Part shown: in pieces, positions 57,149-64,000 of the stretch
Position numbering within the stretch: position 1 is the stretch's first letter
Layout of the letters: every line of letters starts with the position of its first letter
Source of the DNA: Calvatia gigantea
Taxonomy: Eukaryota > Basidiomycota > Agaricomycetes > Agaricales > Lycoperdaceae
Direction: 5' to 3'
Length of the DNA: 64,000 nucleotides
NCBI GenBank assembly: GCA_025093985.1
Contig: JACAAK010000009.1
Coordinates: 1,302,001 to 1,366,000 of the forward strand
Program-made: the position numbers and the translations under genes
The notes under the pieces: generated by a model
What the model was told of the DNA's origin: nothing
Databases searched by the model: none
The model's input: the letters and a program-made list of their open reading frames with translations, nothing else

Positions 57149-60100
57149 TTATGAGAAGGGGACACACCTATCCTGTTCAAGCTGGGCGGAATTGACACGG
57201 TATGCAGTCGCGGCGAGACGCCCCCCCGTCAAACGCATGAGTTGCATACCTGTGCCGAACAAAGATTAACATCATCGCGCGGGACTAATTGACAGGCTAG
57301 GTACGTACCAACTATACAGATAACACCTCCGGGAACGTAAGGGATGTCAGTCCATTTGCCTTCCTTGTTCTTCGCTTGTAACCCAGGTCGGAACTGGGTC
57401 ATGAGGGTGACAAAGCTATCTAAATCGTGATGTTCTTGTACTTCCCCTAGCCCATCCCGAGCCCGTAATTCGGTGTCAGGCGAATGGTGCCACAAACCCG
57501 ATTGAAACACAATTTTGTCATCTGAGATGTAGGAGGAAATGGCAGAAGAAGGAAGTTCCAGGAGGTCGCAAACATGGTCGTTGAGAATTGTGCTTAAAGC
57601 GTGGTATTTCTCGAAGAGCATGTTCATTTTCTCTTCGAAGTGGGGAACGTCGGATTCCGATGGCCACTGGTTAGGCCCTTGGAGGGTGGAGGTAAGTCAA
57701 GAATATGGGTGACGTGAAAGGATGACGAAGCTCACCCTCTTGCATACACTTGGCATTGCTACGCCCAGGTACCTCCGCTCCAAAAAGGTAACCCTCGGTA
57801 CAGGCCTGAGGTGCGATGTTAGCAACTCGCGTAATCAGGAGAACAAGGAGGCTACCTTTTCGTCCAGTCGGATGTAACCCCTGAAAGTGCTAGACTTGTT
57901 GATACTAAGAGCGTCCTTCCACTCCTCAGGTTTGGAAAAGAATTCCTCCGTCAGTGCAAACACCTCTTTCTGGAATGCTTCCTCCAAACCGGGGACATTT
58001 GTGAGAATACCAAAACCTGCGCCCATGAGCGCATTGCGTAATTGTTGCAAATATACTTTTCTGTCTTTTCTGGAAAGAGCATAGTCGATGACGGGGACGT
58101 CCTGCTGTGGTTGGGACTTGGAATTCAAAAGTTTCGTGGCTCGAGTGAGAGTGGCACGAAGTTTCCCAGCGAATGAAGCGACATTATCCTCTGAGACCAT
58201 CGTGTAATGTTCCCCATCGACATCGACCAGCTCAAATGAGGATTGGGTGAAGGTTCGCCAGCGTGAGAGACGCTGTCGTTTATATTCCCCGCGAGTACCG
58301 AGTGAAGGGAGAGGGACAGCGCAAAAAATGGTCATCAGAGCCGGTGTGACAGACCCTGCTGCTACGTAGGTCCGTCCGCAGCAAGTGACCTTATAGGCGA
58401 CTGAAACCCATCTTCTGAAATCCCCCATATTTAGCTGTAACTCGGCCAAACGATTCTGGTCAGAGAGCGAGAAAAGATGGCGGATGATTTCCATGGATGC
58501 TCCAGGTTCCGAATCTGCGCCTTTCAACTCGGGAAATGCTGCAATGACGTTTTGCCTGACTTCGTCGAAAGCGGTCGTAGGGATGAGTGCAAGGAAAGAG
58601 AGAAGGCTGATGAGAACCTCGAGCCAGACAAGCTCCACCATGCGGAACTGGATTTCTGGAGGTAGGTTTAGAATACCGGTCCATGCCACCCGCTTACCCA
58701 ATCCCTCGAGTTTCTTAGTGATTTCAAAGGCAATTGCTCCTCCGAAACTGTATCCTGCAATATAATAAGGTCCATTGGGATAAGCTTGGGCAATGCGAGC
58801 CGCGTAGCAATCAACCATCTGGTCAAATGTCGCAAATGGTTCGTCCTTATCGTCGAAACCACGGGCACGCAGAGCATATATTGGTCGATCGTCTTCCAAA
58901 ATCTTTGCGAGCCTGATGAAGATGAGGATTTCTCCCACACCAGGGTGAATCAGGAATAGGGGCGGTTTGGAGCCATGAAGATTCAAAGGGACGAGAGGAT
59001 CGTATGGACTTTTTGCCTGGTCGCCGGTAATAACATCGTCAAGGAAGCTTGCCAGCTCAGTTATCTCGGGCCGTCTGAGCATCTCGATAATGGGAATGTC
59101 AGGGATACCTAGGCGTTCCTGGAGGATGTGCTTGAGTTGTGTAATGTGCATGGAGGACGCCCCAAGGTCGAAAAGACTCATATCCCGGCTCGAGGTCACC
59201 AATGGTGTGTTGAAAAGGTCGGAGACGGCTTCGACGATGACCTCCTCTGTGCGGCTGCCCCGCCCTGGCCCATCACCGTGCCTGGCCTCCTGCGCATCCT
59301 TCAATTTGCGTTCGACTTCCTCATAGGTTCCCTTGAGATAAGCCGCAGCAAGGAACGACCTGGAAACCTTCCCCAGTGCCGTCTTGACGAACGCAGGCCT
59401 TGGTAAGGGGAGGATAATGTGGGGACTTTGAGAACAGAAGAGAACGCACGCCCGTTTAAGGGCTCGATTCGTTGCAAGGATGCGCGTCACGTCCGCGGCG
59501 GGAAGCTCGTCCTCAACAGGGAGCTCGTGCTGGTAGAAAACGCCGTATGTTTCTGTATCGGCATTTGTAAGGCGCATGGGACAGACATAAATGTATGACC
59601 TCGAGACACCGTCTATTTGCGAGTCCTCGATAAAGTGCTCGACGTCAATGGTTGGGTGCTTGACTCCATTGATATTAATGCAGTCTTTATCCCGCCCCAT
59701 CAAATGCAAATTCCCCTCATCATCTATGATGGCAGTATCTCCTGTGATAAACCAGCTACCGTTGAAGGACTCGGCAGTGGCCCTGGGATTATTGTAATAT
59801 TCACGGAACACCGATGGGCCAGTGACTTGCAGCTGTCCCTCCTTGAAGGGGGGACACGGAAGACCAGTAACGTGATCAACAACCCGCATGGTAACGCCAT
59901 CACAAGAAGCTCCAAGGGAAAGGTACTTGGACGAGGAATGAGATGCGTCCGTCGGGATATCACGGGTGTCATAGATGCAGCCGGCCTGTTGATTGAAAGT
60001 GAACATTTCCTAGGCAGGAGAACGACTTGTAAACATACACAGGTTTCCGTCATTCCAAAACCCGCTCGGAGGACATTTCTTCGAGCACCGAAATGAGTTA

Positions 60101-61173
60101 AAATATCAGCAAATTCCACAGCAGTTTTCGTGGGGACTGCTTCACCGCCAGAGATGAAAGCCCTGACTGGGGACAAGTCAAGTGGGCCGACTGGCACGGC
60201 CGGACTGAAGTCACGAACGATCTGCGCAATTAGGAAGTTGGGACTAAAGGTATAAGTAATCCGGTATTTGCTCGCCCATTCCAATAAGGTGCGTGGGGTT
60301 CGAATGATAGCTGCAGGAGAAACATGATATTGCCTAGTTTCGTGTTAGTCCGGATCACGGGTCAAATGAGTTGCCGTACCAAGCATCAACCATGAGAGCC
60401 TGCAAGTGGATTTCAGACACACAAGCAACATGGTCAAAGGCGATCCAATTCAAGAATCTCGACGCTTGGTCGCTTCCGTGGTGCTTTATTTTACCCCGAA
60501 CACAGGACAAGAAATTGGAATGGCGAAGACCGACAGCTTTCGAGTTGCCGGTTGACCCTGATGTTAGCATAAAGCAGATGATATCATCCAGATCTGGCTG
60601 AAATCCAGGGAATACAGGGTACGCCGGTGGTTGGCCAGAGCCTCCACACGATGGCAATACTTGCAAGAGTGACCAGGACAAAACTTCGAAGGAAGGTACC
60701 AAACCTCGTACGGCGGAAATAGTCTCATCACTACCGACTAAGATAGGTTTGTCGAAAAGTGTCAGAAGGTGATTGAGGAAAAGGGTGCGCCGACTTTCTT
60801 CTGGATGGAGGGCTGGAATAGGACAGACAGGTATGCCTGCTGGATAGAGTAACAACCAGTAAGTACTGTTTGCAAAAAAAAACATGGTGAATAAAATCTC
60901 ACCGAGACAACAGGCCCAGAAGAGAAGAATATGGTCATAGTGGTTCTCAAAGCTGGCGATAACAATGTTAACTCCTTTTGGACGGATCCCAGACAGCAGA
61001 AGACGTCGAGCATAGTCTTGTGCGGCATTATACAGGTCAGTGTATGAGGTTGTCTGTATCACCTTGCCATTGTCATCAAGGAACGATATTCCAGCGGTGG
61101 AGGAGAAGCTGCGCTCAGAAAGTAGGCTCGGTAGGGTCAAGGGAGCGGTGGAGTCCATCGCCTGAGGGCACAT
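57149..61173 (-). CDS. NRPS-like synthetase (A-T-TE) fused to a 2OG/Fe(II) oxygenase-like domain
   Basis: Start MCPQAMDSTAPLTL (or MDST at 61158). A domain: TSGSTGNSKAVGLRHSN (~60550), FDHVACVSEIHLQALMVDA, GFGMTETCAGCIYD, FITGDTAIIDDEGNLHLMGR, GRDKDCINI and PAFVKTALGKVSRS. T domain: LFDLGASSMHITQL, carrier Ser at ~59155. TE: FLIHPGVGE, ALRARGFDD, GYSFGGAIAFE (Ser ~58745), GEHYTMVS (His ~58205). A-T-TE enzymes of this type dimerise aryl-pyruvates to quinones or furanones. The same 723-codon frame runs on into VPVIDYALSRKDRKVYLQQL, GAGFGILTNVP and FFSKPEEW, then by introns to GYLFGAEVPGRSNAKC, GPNQWPSESDVPHFEEKM, EHHDLDSFVTL (HxD) and GMQLMRLTGGRLAATAYRVN, an isopenicillin-N-synthase-like fold. 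Tyr replaces the distal His (57200-57202), and the end VPFS is short. Introns checked are in frame. Confidence 0.88.
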
Positions 61174-62820
61174 AAATTGGAGGAAGACATTTTTGAGGCA
61201 CGTTATTAAGAAGGCACGAAGTGCATCATGTTAAGATTCAGGGTACGTGGGCTGTGTGGTAGTCCATGGGTGCTTCACCCGACCTGGAATCTCCATTTGA
61301 ACATTGTAACTGAATTGTGACGTTGCCGTGAATGCCATTGCCCAGTTTGTTCCCGTCTGACTGCGGCAGGCCTCGCCCAGATAGGACATGAGACCACCAT
61401 CAATCAAACCATTGGCACTTCTTGACATCCCAACGAAGACGCTTAGCTGGTTTGGCCCGGCAACCCTCTGACTTCTTTCAGGAATACTTGCCGGTGTTTT
61501 ACTGTGTTTTACCCAGTAATCTCATCACTTTACACCCCGTGATACTCTGGACACTCAGGCTCTTCTAACGGCACAGACAACTATCCTGTTGCAACCCGGA
61601 TACCTCCATATTGCCTCTCCTAACAATCCTTCCGAATGATTGCACGAAAATATCATCCGCAACACGTGGTGACGGCCGAGATAGGTCACTGTTAAGCCCA
61701 TCGTGCGTTCAAACTCAGTTATAATATCATTCTGTGAAATTCGGAAGAGTCGTGCTCGACAATTCGAGAAGGTTTGACCGGCTTCTCTCCAGACACTGTC
61801 CAGCCTGGGCTACCCCCATTATCGTGTACAACGATAGCGAAGGGCGACACTTTGACTGGTGGTTAGAAATATTTTTTTCGATCGGTGCCTAAGAAAGTGC
61901 TGTTTTCCCAGTATCCAACTAGAAGATGGATTTTACACCCGAGGAGGCGCTCACGAAGTGAATGATGGACGTATTTTGGACCTCGGGTAGAGGCCAAAGT
62001 AGACCCCTCTAAGCTCACCCTGGACTAGATCGAGAAGTTCCGACAACCAACTGGCGACCTACTGGCGAACAGAAACCGCTGTGCATAGCACTAATCGTAT
62101 TCTTTGGGTAGTCCCAACATTTTGAGTATCTTGGGGGCTGGGAAAAGCCTGTTTCAATGATGTCCGACCCAAAAGACCCAATTTGAAGCTCAACAAATTC
62201 GTCCAATCCCATGGAGACCCGGCGAGAACATCCATCCGCGCCGCCCATCCTTTGTAGTGGCAAGATCCCAATCGGGCCACACACTTTCCGGTTTCAAAAG
62301 CGTTTGTCCGTTCGCGCCGGAAATTCTTCCCAAGTTTGTGGACCCACATATTTTGGTGAGAAGATATTTCGGGCAAGTTGGGATAACAACAGAGTGGTGT
62401 TGAGCTCTAACTCCGCTGACAGGTACCTGAAATATGCGCCGCGCTCAACTCCGTCATCGGTTTGGAAATTAGAAACTACCTACATCTCACCTTCTATGAT
62501 AGCATCTGCCTTTGTGATCATCCCCCCTCCCGTGAGCTTGACCGGGTTTAAGCAGGTTTGACAGATTTGGCGATTTGACCCCGAAACTTTCGTAAACTCT
62601 ATCACGATTGATCGCGTCACGTCGCCCGAATGAACGTATTCCTGCCACCTACATGGCGCGGTTTTCATTTTATTCACGGGTGTTCTGGACCCTGATGCAC
62701 GATGCATGATGGATCGATGATAGATTGAGAGATCTTTGGGTTGTGGCGCTTGTCCCGTCGCAGCATTAGTAAGGCCTTGAGGGTTCTTCCAAACAACTTT
62801 CCAACAAATCCCTCCCTCCA
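61174..62820. other. Divergent 1.65-kb region between the synthetase and the O-methyltransferase
   Basis: It must contain both promoters. The open frames at 62015-62561 overlap in opposite strands and show no motif. Palindromic CATGCATGATGG-type sequence lies near 62700. No gene seen. Confidence 0.5.
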
Positions 62821-64000
62821 ATGAATAATTCACCTGTCCCCATTGCAGAACACTTACTCGAACTTATCAAGAGGGCATACGCACCTGTGGATGTCGCACC
62901 TGATCCACAGCTGTCGCCTTCCGAAGCTTACGAGATCAACTATCAAATCGAAGATCTGTGTGGAAAGCTCTTGCGTTCTGTGCTCGGTCCCTTAGGGTAT
63001 ACCACCTTGTTGGCAGGTCAATACGCCTTCGTAACTGCGTTTTGCTTCGTCCTCACCGCTACGTTAGAATCTTGCCAGGAGAGTTCTGCACTTGGCCTAG
63101 TCACAACACTTGGCGTCCCAGATCTCCTTGGGGACAAGACCATGTCCGTTCGAGATATGGCTGACGCTCTTGGTGTAAAGGAGAAGTACTTAAGTGAGCG
63201 TACTTTGTTGTTGAGGCACTTCGACCGCTCAATTGATATGTTCGTATCAGAGGTGGCCATGAGTTGTTTGATAAAGCATGGATATTTTGACGAGGTTGTT
63301 GGGGGCGCCCCGAATTTCCCAGCTTATCGCAACAACGAGCTGTCAGGCATACTGAAAGGAAGCCACCCGAATAGCCTCAGGGACGCTGTTGGTTTCATGT
63401 AAGCAGTCGTTCAGATGACGAAGTTCCCATACATTTTTTTGATACATCTCGTTCGTCCCGCTTGATGGATTTGGATAGATGTGACGAAGGCTTCAAAGCG
63501 ACGTCATACTTGTTGCCTGCTTCGAAAATGACTTCGCCCAGGGATGCAAAGGGCAAAGATATACTTGCGATAAATTTGGCGTTCGGTTTCGATCAGTCAG
63601 TGTTTGAATGGATGTCCCAAGAAGCCTGGCGGGGGGAACGAATGGGGAAAGCCATGCAACAACTGCATCGTATGGCTAATGGAAATGTCGTACTTGGTAA
63701 CCATTGGCTTTTGGCCTCTTCCACCTCCCATGAATATCTAAAATTACCATGCCATAGATTATGAGTGGTCTGCGTTGGATTCACCTATCGTGGACGTCGG
63801 CGGAGGCATTGGTTCGCTCGAACTGGCTCTCCTCAAGAAATTCCCACAGGATCCATTTCAGTTCATCATTTTTGATATCCCAAAAACAGTCGAGAACGCC
63901 AAAAAGGTATGTAGATCCTAACCGTACTTATTTGATCCGGCTCTCATTGAATATTGAAATATTGATGTATCACCAACCTGAAGGTCTGGGGGTCGCAGCC
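62821..64000 (+). CDS. O-methyltransferase (caffeate/sterigmatocystin type), cut by window edge
   Basis: SAM-dependent O-methyltransferase of the plant/fungal Methyltransf_2 family, with N-terminal dimerisation part. It starts MNNSPVPIAEHLLELIKRAY. A short intron follows LLAG (about 63018-63066). Next come ESSALGLVTTLGVPDLLGD, MADALGVKEKYLS (winged-helix region), FKATSYLLPASKM, MSQEAWRGERMGKAMQQLHRM and, after another intron, SPIVDVGGGIGSLELALLKKFP, the glycine-rich SAM motif I, then FQFIIFDIPKTVENAKK. Catalytic His and the C-terminus lie beyond 64000. It is transcribed away from the NRPS-like gene, so methylation of its product is a natural guess, but only a guess. Confidence 0.86.

Noticed and set aside
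60299..60313. GGTTCGAAT resembling a tRNA B box
   Set aside because: It lies in coding sequence of the adenylation domain and no acceptor or anticodon stem can be drawn around it.
62059..62561. Open frames in the region upstream of the O-methyltransferase
   Set aside because: Opposite-strand overlapping frames with no motifs; this is more likely promoter sequence.

Overview
The window is nuclear DNA of a basidiomycete, almost certainly an Agaricomycete. Nearly every gene is cut by several short introns of about 45-60 bases (GT..AG, with CTGAC/CTGAT-type branch points). The families include DUF6533 membrane proteins, fungal CorA-like transporters, a TA-flanked MITE and an A-T-TE NRPS-like enzyme. 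A family 3 pectate lyase suggests contact with plant tissue. I cannot name the genus.

Layout. 1-12.1 kb: the N-terminal part of the Cch1 calcium channel (runs off the left edge), PCNA with an enlarged charged loop, a SAM methyltransferase, and the vacuolar TRP channel Yvc1. 12.6-18 kb: a YANK/STK32-type kinase, a degenerate transposon-like region with a MITE and an imperfect direct repeat, and a macro-domain protein. 18.7-29.8 kb: a sugar transporter, the ribosome-biogenesis protein Nop15, an unknown conserved-looking protein, APC/C subunit Cut9/Cdc16, eIF1A and an ankyrin protein. 32-40.3 kb: a Pho84-type phosphate transporter, a small LYR protein, a CorA-like transporter and pectate lyase PL3. 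42-56.7 kb: Maf1, a disordered unknown, an SCP2 lipid-transfer protein, the mitochondrial dynamin Mgm1, a DapA-family aldolase, a YhhN/TMEM86 protein, a DUF6533 protein and a Serinc/Tms1 protein.

57.1-64 kb is the most unusual part. An A-T-TE NRPS-like synthetase is fused in one reading frame to a C-terminal 2-oxoglutarate/Fe(II)-oxygenase-like domain. A plant/fungal-type O-methyltransferase is transcribed away from it across 1.6 kb and runs off the right edge. This looks like the edge of a small aromatic biosynthetic gene cluster. The oxygenase part has Tyr where the distal iron-binding His is expected and ends early.

Most of the rest is housekeeping (replication, cell cycle, translation, mitochondrial dynamics, phosphate, calcium and lipid handling) without operon-like logic. 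PCNA and the TMEM86 gene have apparent one-base frame breaks, so the assembly probably carries small indels. Breaks elsewhere should be read with that in mind.
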